Counted from the first letter of the stretch, positions 1 through 7,736 are shown. The stretch: 64,000 bases of DNA from Allohahella marinimesophila (GCF_039538005.1 NZ_BAABBO010000002.1:1-64000); one strand, 5' to 3'. Notes: generated from the letters alone by a model not told the origin. Made by a program: numbers and translations.

Positions 1-2210
1 TGTTTCGCGGCATTCACGAGAACCTGCTCGCGCCTTTTCGCTACCACGGCATTTATGACGAGAGCGTCGACTACACAGAGATCCCCTGGCGCTCTGGCAA
101 GTTCGACCCCCACCTGCTCTCCGTGAAGCTGGCTACGCTCGGCCGTGCTCGTCATGCGCTGCGAGTCTGGCGCTCAGAGGGCCAGCGCCGCACCCTCGCC
201 TTCTGCGTCTCCAAGGCTCACGCCGAGTTCATGGCCGAGCAGTTCAACAAGTCCGGCGTGAGGGCTGCTGCGGTGTATACAGGTTCTGCGCTGTCTCGTG
301 GCAAAGTGCTTGAAGACCTCGAGAGCAATCAGCTGCAGGTCATGTTCTCCGTCGATCTCTTCAACGAGGGTGTGGATCTACCGGCCATCGACACCATCAT
401 GATGCTGCGCCCCACCAAGTCGAAGATTCTGTTTCTGCAGCAGTTCGGTCGTGGCCTTCGCAAGGCAGAGCCGGAGAAGACGCATGTGGTGGTGCTGGAC
501 TTCATTGGTAACCACCATAGCTTTCTGCACAAGCCGCAGGCTTTGATCGGCCAGACGATGAACTATCGTGGCCTGGCTGAGTTTGCTGATAAGTCGCAGA
601 AGCAAGCGCTAGAACTGCCAGCGGGCTGCTTCGTCAATTACGACCTGAAGCTGATCGACTTCTTGAAGAGCCTGGATAGTGATGGTCCGCAGAGAGACTA
701 TCTGGCGCTTCGAGAGACCCTTGGTCGGCGCCCTACGCTGGCAGAGTTTTATCGCTCCGGGGCTAACCTAAAAAAGGTCCGCGATATCTATGGCGACTGG
801 TTCTCTATGGTTGCCGACAACCAGAATTTGCCTGAGGCGGATGTGGCGGCTTCTGCGTCACCGGAAGAGGTGCTGAGTCAGCATCGGCGTCTGCTGGCAG
901 AGATCGAAACCACCAGGATGACCAAGTGCTACAAGATGATCCTCCTGGAGGCTTTTCTTGAGCTCGATGGCTGGACAACAAGCCCGTCTTTATCTGCGCT
1001 TGGTCGGCGCTCGTGGGATGTGCTGCAGCGTCGTCGGGCGTTGCTGGTGGATCTGCCAGAGGAGCATCGTTCGAAGTATGCGGAGGCGGCGTGGCTGAGC
1101 TACTGGCGCCGCAATCCTGTCGCGGCCTGGATTGGCGAGAGTGGTAAAAGTGCTGCGGGTGCGCTGTTTGAAGTTCGTGATGGTCACTTTCGTGCTGTAG
1201 CCGATGTGAAGCCGAGTGAGCAGGACCTACTCGCAGCGTGGGTGCAGGAGCTGATCGACTACAAGCTGGCCGACTACCAAGCTCGCCTGGCGACGCGTGG
1301 CACTGAAGGCGGAGCTGAGATCATTCCTCATCCTGCTTTGGCAGCCGGTGCGCCTACCGTAGCGCCTGGTATCGAACTGCCCTACTTCCCTAACCTGAAA
1401 ATCGCCTGCGGCCATTTCAGAACCGCCAGCAGCGACGCAGCCGAATATCGTCACCTGGGCGAAGCCTACGCCCAACTGGACCCGGCCCGCCACTTCATCG
1501 CCAGAGCCTCCGGCAACTCAATGAACGGCGGCAAGCACCCCGTCCACGATGGCGACTACCTGCTCCTGGAGGCCATCAGCCCAGAGCGAGCCGGCTCAAT
1601 CACCGGCGACACCATGGCCATCGAAAAACAGGACGATGCTGGCGATAATCAATACCTGCTGCGCAAGATCCTCAAGGACGCCAACGGCCAATACGTGCTT
1701 CGTGCAGCCAATCCTGATTATGACGATATTCTGGTAGACGATGAGCTGAGTTCGCAGCTGCGGACTTTTGCACGGCTCAAGCAGGTGCTTGCTCCTCTGC
1801 AGATGGCGGTGGGTCAGCAGTTTCAGCGTGAGGAAATTCCCGCGCTGTTCGGCGTCGAGTTCAATCCAGGCAACTGGCACTCAGGCCATGTCGTGCTGAA
1901 CGAACAACGTGCTCATATTCTCCTGGTGACACTAAATAAACAGGGTAAGGCGCAGGAACATAAATACCACGACTTCTGGGCCCCCGACGGCACCTTCCAC
2001 TGGCAAAGCCAGAACACTACTGCACCGCATAGCAAGAAGGGCCAGGAGATCATTAATCACGAGCGTCTGGGGATTGGGGTTCATTTGTTCGTTCGGGAGA
2101 ATAAGTTATCTGGAGGGAAGGCTGCGGGGTTTCAGTACTTCGGTGAGGTGAGGTATCAGCGGCATGAGGGGGCGGAGCCGATGAGTGTGGTTTTTGGGCT
2201 GAAGCGCTAG
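1..2210 (+). CDS. DUF3427-type superfamily II helicase with embedded S24 peptidase-like domain (5' end outside window)
   Basis: The reading frame is open from base 3, so the start lies left of the window; the GTG at 123 is internal. Counting residues from 123, the C-terminal helicase lobe occupies about 1-140, with motif VI visible as QQFGRGLRKAEPEK. A helical region follows to about 415. A LexA/S24 peptidase-like fold at about 417-560 shows SGNSMN (candidate nucleophile Ser466) and LLRKILK (candidate Lys515). The last ~135 residues match the DUF3427 ending (WQSQN, GIGVHLFVRE, EPMSVVFGL). Full-length relatives begin with a PLD-nuclease-like domain and the first helicase lobe, and the family is often suspected of anti-phage or DNA-processing roles. 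Family assignment is firm; the defence role and protease activity are inference. Confidence 0.85.
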   Translation, partial: FRGIHENLLAPFRYHGIYDESVDYTEIPWRSGKFDPHLLSVKLATLGRARHALRVWRSEGQRRTLAFCVSKAHAEFMAEQFNKSGVRAAAVYTGSALSRGKVLEDLESNQLQVMFSVDLFNEGVDLPAIDTIMMLRPTKSKILFLQQFGRGLRKAEPEKTHVVVLDFIGNHHSFLHKPQALIGQTMNYRGLAEFADKSQKQALELPAGCFVNYDLKLIDFLKSLDSDGPQRDYLALRETLGRRPTLAEFYRSGANLKKVRDIYGDWFSMVADNQNLPEADVAASASPEEVLSQHRRLLAEIETTRMTKCYKMILLEAFLELDGWTTSPSLSALGRRSWDVLQRRRALLVDLPEEHRSKYAEAAWLSYWRRNPVAAWIGESGKSAAGALFEVRDGHFRAVADVKPSEQDLLAAWVQELIDYKLADYQARLATRGTEGGAEIIPHPALAAGAPTVAPGIELPYFPNLKIACGHFRTASSDAAEYRHLGEAYAQLDPARHFIARASGNSMNGGKHPVHDGDYLLLEAISPERAGSITGDTMAIEKQDDAGDNQYLLRKILKDANGQYVLRAANPDYDDILVDDELSSQLRTFARLKQVLAPLQMAVGQQFQREEIPALFGVEFNPGNWHSGHVVLNEQRAHILLVTLNKQGKAQEHKYHDFWAPDGTFHWQSQNTTAPHSKKGQEIINHERLGIGVHLFVRENKLSGGKAAGFQYFGEVRYQRHEGAEPMSVVFGLKR

Positions 2211-2234
2211 CCAGTGAAAGCTATATGTTGGCGT

Positions 2235-2314
2235 GCCTTTAATATAGAGAAAAATCTTCCCCATACTAAAGGCTGCCTTTAGTATGGGGCGAAAATGGAC
2301 GCATACTAAAGGCT
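2235..2314. promoter_or_regulatory. Palindromic operator array upstream of fic
   Basis: A near-perfect 31-bp inverted repeat at 2259-2289 has 15-bp arms (half-site CCCCATACTAAAGGC) around a single T. A further half-site lies at 2301-2314 and a degraded one at 2235-2247. The array ends 10 bases before the fic start codon, so it probably covers the promoter and binds a dimeric repressor. The same half-sites recur at 17870-17915. The regulator is not identifiable here; class II Fic proteins with C-terminal winged helices could bind their own promoter, but that is inference. Confidence 0.7.
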
Positions 2315-2323
2315 GGACGATGT

Positions 2324-3487
2324 ATGGAATCGATTAAACCTTCTGAACGAGCTGGTAGGTATGTCCGGCAGTTCAGCGGCTATAGCGCTTTTATGCCTGC
2401 TACACTCCCGCCAGATCCGCCGATCAGCCTGGACGGAAGTCTGCATACGCTGTTATCTCAGGCTGATCGAGCCTTGGGAAGGCTCGACGGTTCAATTCTT
2501 ACTTTGCCTCACCCAGACCTGTTCGTCGCCATGTACGTGAAGAAGGAAGCAGTTCTTTCAAGTCAGATCGAAGGCACCCAGAGTTCATTACAGGATGTGT
2601 TGGCGGCGGAAGCGAAGGTGTTCTCGACCGAACGCCCTGATGACGTTGATGAAGTCTTCAATTATGTCGCAGCAATGAATCACGGGCTGGAGCGGTTGAC
2701 CTCTCTTCCGGTTTCCGTCCGCCTGATTCGTGAGATTCATGAGAAATTGCTGACCGGCGTGAGAGGACAGTACCTCACCCCCGGGGACCCACGGACCACT
2801 CAGAATTGGATAGGGCCTTCCGGCTGCACCCTGAGTGAAGCCTCGTTTGTTCCGCCGCCCCCCCATGAGGTAGATCGTCTACTCGGCGAACTTGAAATCT
2901 TCCTGCATAGCGATGTACCACTGCCGCTCCTGATCAAGATCGGAATCGCTCACGCACAGTTCGAAACCATTCACCCTTTTCTGGATGGCAATGGCCGCGT
3001 CGGGCGCCTCCTCATCACATTCCTGCTTTGCGAACAGGAAGTGCTCCTGAAGCCAGTGCTTTACCTCTCTCACTACTTCAAGCGACACCGCCAGGCTTAT
3101 TACGATCATTTACAGGCCATTCGCGACGATGGTGCCTGGGAGCAATGGCTCGAGTTTTTTCTTCGAGGGGTATTCGAGGTCAGTCAACAGGCTACGGATA
3201 CTGCTCGGCGAATCCTCCTACTGAGAGAGCGTCACCGTCAGCTCATTACAGATGGCTTCGGACGTGCGGCTGGCAATGGGCAAAAAGTGCTGGAGCATCT
3301 CTTTCAACACCCTATCGTCTCTACAGTAGAAGTGCAGAACCTTATTCAGACGACCTACCAGTCCGCCAACACACTGGTCAATCAGTTTGTGGCTAACGGC
3401 GTGCTCGAAGAGATGACGGGACAAAAGCGTAATCGCCGCTTCGTTTACCGCGAATACATCGACCTGTTTCATTCAGAGGCTGGTTGA
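2324..3487 (+). CDS. fic: Fic family protein (AMP-transferase, class II)
   Basis: The 387-residue protein has a Fic_N domain, then the catalytic loop HPFLDGNGRVGR starting at His217 (family motif HPFx[D/E]GNGRxxR), and a C-terminal winged-helix-like segment (about 300-370). SSQIEG at residues 79-84 matches the (S/T)xxxE(G/N) inhibitory helix that blocks ATP gamma-phosphate binding in class II Fic proteins, so activity is probably autoinhibited. It would transfer AMP to hydroxyl groups of cytoplasmic target proteins; the target is unknown. The ATG at 2324 follows the palindromic operator. It lies 113 bases downstream of the helicase and may form a module with it, because the junction of the two genes is duplicated at 17831. 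Confidence 0.9.
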   Translation: MESIKPSERAGRYVRQFSGYSAFMPATLPPDPPISLDGSLHTLLSQADRALGRLDGSILTLPHPDLFVAMYVKKEAVLSSQIEGTQSSLQDVLAAEAKVFSTERPDDVDEVFNYVAAMNHGLERLTSLPVSVRLIREIHEKLLTGVRGQYLTPGDPRTTQNWIGPSGCTLSEASFVPPPPHEVDRLLGELEIFLHSDVPLPLLIKIGIAHAQFETIHPFLDGNGRVGRLLITFLLCEQEVLLKPVLYLSHYFKRHRQAYYDHLQAIRDDGAWEQWLEFFLRGVFEVSQQATDTARRILLLRERHRQLITDGFGRAAGNGQKVLEHLFQHPIVSTVEVQNLIQTTYQSANTLVNQFVANGVLEEMTGQKRNRRFVYREYIDLFHSEAG

Positions 3488-3579
3488 GTCAAGAACGTCG
3501 GATAGCGCCCTTCAAGAAGGTGCTCGAGAAACGGCACGCAACGGTCTTTACGGGCATGTATCGTTAATTATCGTGCCGT

Positions 3580-3593
3580 ACGATAATTATCGT
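3580..3593. promoter_or_regulatory. AT-rich palindrome cluster, operator-like
   Basis: ACGATAATTATCGT at 3580-3593 is a perfect 14-bp palindrome. Related half-sites lie on both sides (ATTATCGT at 3567-3574, ACGATATTCGGCGAT near 3599-3613). The spacing resembles operators of autoregulated toxin-antitoxin or phage-type repressors. The nearest downstream gene (brnT, 3855) is about 260 bases away, so the cluster may belong to a lost gene. Confidence 0.4.
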
Positions 3594-3672
3594 AAATCAC
3601 GATATTCGGCGATAACTATGAAGCCCCACTAGGCAGACTCTCCGTCTCCCAGGATGACTACATGCGCTCCTC

Positions 3673-3700
3673 CGGGTTATGTGCAGTGAGTCTTCCTCTT
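3673..3700 (-). pseudogene. Relic of the 3' end of the 350-residue gene at 5002-6054
   Basis: Bases 3673-3699 match 4998-5024 at roughly 23 of 27 positions. Read on the minus strand in the same frame, both encode a RKTH-containing tail ending in TAA (RKTHCT versus RKTHHA). The rest of the gene copy is absent, so this is the tail of a lost paralogue or an attachment-type duplication. Confidence 0.5.
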
Positions 3701-3743
3701 TGATTGGCTGCTGTTTCGTGAGCGCTCGATAAAGTAGACCTCG
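3700..3743. repeat. 44-bp direct repeat, copy 1 (other copy 7581-7623)
   Basis: The segment TTGATTGGCTGCTGTTTCGT and the following bases through AGACCTCG recur at 7581-7623 with only a few substitutions. Both copies lie in gene-free DNA and border other relic pieces. Nothing in it looks like a gene. Confidence 0.7.
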
Positions 3744-3854
3744 TTTCGTTATCGATTACCACACACCAGAAGGGCTGGCGTGACTATTGCCATCAGCGTC
3801 TCTGCAAGAGCCAGCGGTATGGCTATTTAGCCATACCAATGCTATCTTTTGAAA

Positions 3855-4148
3855 ATGAGCAAAACCAATTTCGAATGGGATGACACGAAGAACGACGAGA
3901 ATGTCGAAAAGCATGGTGTTTCATTTTTTGAGGCCCAACACGCATTCATGGATCGACATCGGATTATTGCCGAAGATACGGCGCACAGTGCTACGGAAAA
4001 ACGGTATTTTTGCTTCGGTGAAGACAAGGATGGCGTAGGTATTCTGACAGTAAGATTTACTTACCGATCAGGAAAAATTCGTATTTTCGGCGCCGGGTAT
4101 TGGCGCAAAGGCAAGAGGATTTATGACAAAGAAAATTCAGTACAGTGA
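3855..4148 (+). CDS. brnT: BrnT family toxin
   Basis: The 97-residue protein has the BrnT pattern: an N-terminal FEWDDTKNDENVEKHGVSF, a central D...HS..EKRYF, and the strand ILTVRFTYRSGKIRIFGAGY. BrnT is a RelE-fold ribonuclease toxin that inhibits translation in the cytoplasm. The ATG at 3855 is preferred over a TTG at 3849 because the family starts just before the FEW motif. The last 26 bases overlap the antitoxin gene, the usual brnTA order of toxin first. The C-terminus is somewhat divergent (AGYWRKGKRIY instead of the common ARKATRRER). Confidence 0.85.
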   Translation: MSKTNFEWDDTKNDENVEKHGVSFFEAQHAFMDRHRIIAEDTAHSATEKRYFCFGEDKDGVGILTVRFTYRSGKIRIFGAGYWRKGKRIYDKENSVQ

Positions 4149-4359
4149 TGAGCCAATTGGCGATTTTCGCATCGTTGCCGATTTTCTTCCATCTCCAGAC
4201 GAGCTTGCGCTGAGGAACGAAAGCACCAAGATCACGATTTCGCTCAGTTCTGAAAGCGTTGCCTTTTTTAAGCAAGCCGCAGCAAAGCATCACATGCAGT
4301 ATCAGAAACTGATCCGCCAGTTGCTGGATGACTATGTAACACATCAGAAGAATCACTAA
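4123..4359 (+). CDS. brnA: BrnA-like ribbon-helix-helix antitoxin
   Basis: This 78-residue protein overlaps brnT by 26 bases. Its C-terminal half carries a ribbon-helix-helix DNA-binding domain (KITISLSSESVAFFK followed by YQKLIRQLLDDYV). In the family the N-terminal segment wraps the toxin and the RHH dimer represses the operon. The RHH sequence is nearer to CopG than to canonical BrnA (compare 14290-14556), so the two pairs in this window are probably not cross-neutralising. Assignment rests on context and fold pattern. Confidence 0.8.
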   Translation: MTKKIQYSDEPIGDFRIVADFLPSPDELALRNESTKITISLSSESVAFFKQAAAKHHMQYQKLIRQLLDDYVTHQKNH

Positions 4360-4390
4360 GGCTTGAAGCTGCCCAGGGTTTGTGTGATGT

Positions 4391-4490
4391 GTGCCCCACC
4401 AGCGCCGCACCCTCGCCTTCCGCGTCTCCAAGGCTGATGCCGAGTTCATGACCGAGCAGCTCAAACAGTCCGGTGTGAAGGCTATCTGTT
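4391..4490 (+). pseudogene. Relic of an internal helicase segment (copy of about 178-265)
   Basis: Bases 4396-4483 closely match helicase bases 179-266, encoding QRRTLAF.VSKA.AEFM.EQ in both. No helicase sequence precedes or follows. A second relic of exactly the same segment lies at 8768-8878; both start after the same GTGCCCCACCAG and both precede an arsC-like gene, so the relic plus arsC was duplicated as one unit. It is too short to encode a functional domain. Confidence 0.75.
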
Positions 4491-4584
4491 CACCGAACGC
4501 CGACTTCCTGGTGGCCTATCAGCAGCGGACGAATCGCTCGCATTTTTCCGGTAGACTGCTCCCCTCAAACTATCGAGGTTCCCT

Positions 4585-4944
4585 ATGCCCACTTCCCTTA
4601 CCCTCTACCACAACCCACGCTGCTCCAAGAGTCGTCAGGCACTTAGCCTGCTAGAGGAACGTAGTCTCGATGTCCAGGTGGTTCGTTACATAGACGAGCC
4701 GCTCACCCCGACCCAACTGAAGGCGCTGATCGATCGCCTCGGCTGCACCCCACGAGACCTTCTACGCAAAGGTGAGGCTGAGTACAAAGAACTCGGTCTT
4801 GATAGTCTGGATATTTCCGATGACGTCCTGATCGAGGCGATGTCGAGCCACCCTCGCCTGATGGAGCGTCCCATTCTCGACAATGGCGAGAAAGCAGTTG
4901 TCGGGCGGCCGCCCGAGATGGTGCTGGCGCTGGTTGAATCTTGA
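4585..4944 (+). CDS. arsC: ArsC/YfgD-family arsenate reductase-like protein, copy 1
   Basis: The 119-residue protein has the thioredoxin-fold ArsC signature LYHNPRCSKSRQALSLLEE near the N-terminus (catalytic Cys13), the central CTPRDLLRKGE and the C-terminal HPRLMERPIL and KAVVGRPPE. Family members reduce arsenate using glutathione/glutaredoxin; YfgD-type members of this length are less well characterised and may act on other substrates. There is no arsB, arsR or acr3 nearby. The paralogue at 8906-9265 has the same length and about 85-90% identity. The ATG at 4585 is supported by the duplicate and by family length. Confidence 0.85.
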   Translation: MPTSLTLYHNPRCSKSRQALSLLEERSLDVQVVRYIDEPLTPTQLKALIDRLGCTPRDLLRKGEAEYKELGLDSLDISDDVLIEAMSSHPRLMERPILDNGEKAVVGRPPEMVLALVES

Positions 4945-5001
4945 GTGAGTTGTCGCCGGGCTGGACTAACCGTAGCCATAGGCAGAAACGCACTGATCGG
5001 G

Positions 5002-6054
5002 TTATGCGTGGTGAGTCTTTCTCTCAGCTTTAGCCCGCGCTTTTGCCAACTCTCTGTCGTTGTATAACGCAATCAAGGTTGCGGCCCCAAACTCACGCTC
5101 CAACTCTCGTTGGCGAACTGGATGATTGCCAAATCTGATATCGGCGGCGCCGTCACGAGTTACTGCGTAGACGCCATAGGTCCTTGGCGTCGTCCAGTTG
5201 GCGTTGCTCGGGTCGGGCCGAACTGTCCTTGGATCGATCTCTTCGCTGCCTAGCTTAACGTTCATGTCCTGGACAACCTCTTTCGCTGAATGGCTCGTTA
5301 GACGTCTAGCAACTGCCTTTTGACTACAGCGGGCAGCGTCTATCGCCGTACCTGTATAATCCTTCTCCCATTCGTGGACTGACTTTGCGAGCCAGGCGTC
5401 AATCATATTCTTGATGAGATTTATCTGCCGGTGTATATGGCTCGATGAGAAGTGATAAATCTCCTGGACCTTGTTGCCATTTGCTGATGTTTCAAATTTA
5501 TCCCTGGGCAGCGATTTTGGTAGCCATTGGAACAGCTCCGTATTCCGACGAAGACGGACCATATCGCGCAGCACGCCCCGGGAAACGAAAATCAACCGAT
5601 TAGCGGGTTTCAGATATAACTGATCAATCCATTTCAAATGTTCCAGATTCGCGTAGCTATCGAAAAGCTTCCTGTCCTTCGATTTATTTCCGATGGTCGG
5701 TATATCCAGTAGCTCAATGAAACTTACCTGCTCCGCATAACGACTATCCAGACCAATCTTGCTAAAGGTTTTGTGGAAGCGTCTTCCACCTTGCGTCTTT
5801 TTGAAGGGATACTGATCCAAAAGAAATGGATGGTGCTTGCCATATTTCATCCAAAAGGCTGCGCCATCCTTGTGATACTCGAGAATGTAGTTGAAGAATG
5901 GGGGCTCTGATATTTCAGGGGCGTAGTTGGCGTCAGAACTGAGAAAGACGATAGCGGCCTTGGCTGGATCAGCACCTTGATAAGGTTTAGCCTGGAAAAG
6001 CGTCCGTAGTTCAAGTGAATGGTGCTCTCTAAATGGCATCCAACTTTTCTCCAA
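5002..6054 (-). CDS. Uncharacterised 350-residue protein, possibly uracil-DNA-glycosylase-like fold
   Basis: I do not recognise a characterised homologue. The N-terminal strand AIVFLSSDANYAP, the following PPFFNYILEYH...WMKYGKHHPFLL and the later HFSSSHIHRQINLIKNM have the layout of the uracil-DNA glycosylase-like superfamily (early glycine/aspartate loop, later histidine loop), but this is tentative. The last ~90 residues form a separate small domain (NWTTPRTYGVYAV...). No signal peptide or membrane segment is seen, so it is probably cytoplasmic. It is the last gene of a minus-strand operon with a WYL regulator and two tiny membrane proteins, which suggests an accessory and possibly defence-related function. 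Confidence 0.6.
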   Translation of the reverse strand: MEKSWMPFREHHSLELRTLFQAKPYQGADPAKAAIVFLSSDANYAPEISEPPFFNYILEYHKDGAAFWMKYGKHHPFLLDQYPFKKTQGGRRFHKTFSKIGLDSRYAEQVSFIELLDIPTIGNKSKDRKLFDSYANLEHLKWIDQLYLKPANRLIFVSRGVLRDMVRLRRNTELFQWLPKSLPRDKFETSANGNKVQEIYHFSSSHIHRQINLIKNMIDAWLAKSVHEWEKDYTGTAIDAARCSQKAVARRLTSHSAKEVVQDMNVKLGSEEIDPRTVRPDPSNANWTTPRTYGVYAVTRDGAADIRFGNHPVRQRELEREFGAATLIALYNDRELAKARAKAERKTHHA

Positions 6055-6095
6055 ATGTCTGACCGCCAGGTCTCAGTTCGTACTCGCCACGCCAG

Positions 6096-6302
6096 CTATT
6101 TAGCGTTCAACATCTGCGAAAACAGAATGATTGCATTGACCGCCACGAACCAGCACGCAAGCGCAGAGCCATAGCCGATCCAAAGTGCCGCTTTCAGAAC
6201 GACAGTCAAAGCACGGTCGATTTGCTGAGCACGCGTGCCCGGCTGGTGAACAGCTTTACTGAGTTGATCACGAATATTCAGGGAATCGTTTCGATTGCGC
6301 AT
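6096..6302 (-). CDS. Small membrane protein, unknown function
   Basis: The 68-residue protein starts at ATG 6302 (GAAGG lies eight bases upstream); an in-frame TTG at 6317 is less likely. A charged N-terminal ~30 residues is followed by one long or two short hydrophobic segments (ALTVVLKAALWIGYGSALAC, then WFVAVNAIILFSQML). It lies 26 bases after the preceding small gene and 41 before the 350-residue gene. No family is recognised. Confidence 0.5.
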   Translation of the reverse strand: MRNRNDSLNIRDQLSKAVHQPGTRAQQIDRALTVVLKAALWIGYGSALACWFVAVNAIILFSQMLNAK

Positions 6303-6328
6303 GATGCTAGCCTTCAATGTAGTCCAGG

Positions 6329-6481
6329 TTATTCGACAAAGTAACTCATGATCGAACCGCCAAATCCGGTCGCCACTTCGACGCCGACCAGCGCGAACGG
6401 AATGATCCAGTACTCGCCACTGATAAACGCCCAGAGCATGATCAGCCCCATGGCTCCAATCGACATTTGAGAAAGTGACAT
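6329..6481 (-). CDS. 50-residue double-transmembrane protein, unknown function
   Basis: Starting at ATG 6481 (AGAGGCG lies about seven bases upstream), the product is almost entirely hydrophobic: SIGAMGLIMLWAFI, a short SGEY turn, then WIIPFALVGVEVATGFGG. It probably forms a two-helix hairpin in the inner membrane. An upstream in-frame extension to 6610 runs antisense into the WYL gene end and is rejected. It follows the WYL gene by 67 bases. Tiny membrane proteins beside WYL regulators occur in some defence loci, but nothing here proves that role. Confidence 0.5.
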   Translation of the reverse strand: MSLSQMSIGAMGLIMLWAFISGEYWIIPFALVGVEVATGFGGSIMSYFVE

Positions 6482-6548
6482 ACCGTATTCGCCTCTGTTA
6501 AGTGTCGAACTAGCGTAAGACGTGAAGGCGACAGATAGTGTCGCCCTC

Positions 6549-7553
6549 TCAACAGCCCCTTTTGCGAGCCCGCAACAGCCCTGTTTCCAGAGTCTGCTCG
6601 ATCTCGTCATAAAGCCACTGAGGCTCGAGGATGTCGCAGTAGGCGGCTTGAGAGGTCAGCCACCAGCGCAGATCCTCGCTATCGCCAAGCGTAACGGTGA
6701 GTTCAAAACCTTCATCATCCAGATCGGTGATGACTTGATCCGCGCCTATAGGCGCTTCCAGTAGATGATTCAGTGCTGGTCGGTCACACCACAGTCTCAA
6801 ATTCACCGGGACATCAGAGAGCAGAACACCCATCGCACCGGATTTGATGTACTGATCAAGATCGAACCCTTCCGGTCGACTCACAGTCTTTTCCAACACC
6901 TCGCCGCTGCTTGCCCGGTGAAGCGCCAGTTGCCGCAGTCCTTCCCTGCCCTCGATTGTTGCTATGAGGTAAACATTTGGGTCCCGGAATATCAGTCCCA
7001 GCGGATGAACGACAATGTTCTCTGGTTCAGGCCACTTTCGCGCCTGGTAGGTGAGCTCGCATTGATAGCCACGCAGTAGTGCTTCCGTGACAGCCTCCAT
7101 CACATCAGCGTCGACGGCTGGACGTTGACTGCCCAGCCCGCGATTGATTACACGGACTCTATCAGGCCAGCGGCTTAGAAGACTCTGCTCGCCGAGCAGC
7201 GTTCGATGGGCTTCATCAAAATGAGGTTTCAGATGAGACAGGGTTTTTGGCGGCAATATGGGCGTCAGGTAGGCTTTTGCCAGCTCGAATGTCAGAGCGG
7301 CTGGTAGATCCAGTGCAGGGACGACATCGATCACCGCTTCGCGATCAAAGGACCATTTGTAGGGCGAAGTACGCTCGTCCACCTGCAAGGGAAAGTATGT
7401 CGAGAGCTTGTCGAGATCCCGCTGAATCGATCTCAGGTTGACTGAGAAGTCGCGTGCCTCCAACTTCTTCACCAGGTCGGTTGTGGTGATGAATTTCGGA
7501 TATCGCGGGATCATTCTCAGCATCATGAGATAGCGTACTGACGTGTCAGACAT
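6549..7553 (-). CDS. WYL-domain transcriptional regulator (DeoR-type HTH)
   Basis: The 334-residue protein has an N-terminal winged helix (residues ~1-65: ITTTDLVKKLEARDFSVNLR and RSIQRDLDKL) and a WYL domain (~150-230) with the core HPLGLIFRDPNVYLIAT. A C-terminal WCX-like extension ends in WLYDEIEQTLETG. WYL domains bind ligands such as nucleic acid pieces or nucleotides and commonly control defence islands or DNA-repair genes. It is first in the minus-strand operon 7553-5002 and probably autoregulates it. A 21-bp piece of its 3' region recurs at 9447-9467. Confidence 0.85.
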   Translation of the reverse strand: MSDTSVRYLMMLRMIPRYPKFITTTDLVKKLEARDFSVNLRSIQRDLDKLSTYFPLQVDERTSPYKWSFDREAVIDVVPALDLPAALTFELAKAYLTPILPPKTLSHLKPHFDEAHRTLLGEQSLLSRWPDRVRVINRGLGSQRPAVDADVMEAVTEALLRGYQCELTYQARKWPEPENIVVHPLGLIFRDPNVYLIATIEGREGLRQLALHRASSGEVLEKTVSRPEGFDLDQYIKSGAMGVLLSDVPVNLRLWCDRPALNHLLEAPIGADQVITDLDDEGFELTVTLGDSEDLRWWLTSQAAYCDILEPQWLYDEIEQTLETGLLRARKRGC

Positions 7554-7580
7554 GGGGGCTCCAGGGGAATACTGTCAGCG

Positions 7581-7623
7581 TTGATTGGCCGTTGTTTCGT
7601 GAGTGCTCGATAAAGTAGACCTC
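7581..7623. repeat. 44-bp direct repeat, copy 2 (other copy 3700-3743)
   Basis: This matches 3700-3743 closely (GTTTCGTGAG.GCTCGATAAA and flanks). It lies immediately downstream of the divergent WYL start codon and immediately before the 57-bp repeat at 7621, so two unrelated repeats abut here. Confidence 0.7.
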
Positions 7624-7677
7624 GCCCTGTTCAGCGGCAGGTTCGCTCATTTTCCATAAGACCAGGGTGCGGCATGC
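7621..7677 (+). repeat. 57-bp repeat, copy 1 (copy 2 at 9541-9597, start of ubiquitin-domain gene)
   Basis: These 57 bases match 9541-9597 at all but about four positions. In copy 2 the repeat contains the leader and ATG of the ubiquitin-domain gene. In copy 1 the same ATG-containing end runs directly into a helicase 3'-end relic. The repeat is therefore a translation-start region that has been joined to two different downstream sequences. Confidence 0.8.
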
Positions 7678-7736
7678 TGGCGGGAAGGTTGCGCCGTTTC
7701 CGTACTTCGGAGAGGTACCAGCGGCATGAGGGGGCG
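7678..7736 (+). pseudogene. Relic of the helicase 3' end (copy of about 2110-2174)
   Basis: The segments GTACTTCGG.GAGGT and CAGCGGCATGAGGGGGCG reproduce helicase bases near 2134-2175 with small deletions that destroy the frame. The rest of the gene is missing. It is one of four helicase-derived fragments in the first 18 kb. Confidence 0.7.

Larger units (their letters stand above)
3488..3854. other. Intergenic region with operator-like and relic sequences
   Basis: No gene is recognised in this stretch. It holds the AT-rich palindromic cluster around 3561-3620, a 27-bp copy of the 3' end of the 350-residue gene at 5002 (3673-3699), and a 44-bp segment repeated at 7581-7623. It appears to be a graveyard of small duplicated pieces upstream of the first brnTA pair. 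Confidence 0.5.

Noticed and set aside
3561..3620. CRISPR-like or iteron-like array
   Set aside because: Only two to three irregular AT-rich half-sites; no regular spacing and no cas or rep gene nearby.
4391..4654. An 87-codon frame starting with helicase-like residues
   Set aside because: After about 35 residues it leaves the similarity and runs antiparallel to nothing meaningful, crossing the arsC start in another frame.
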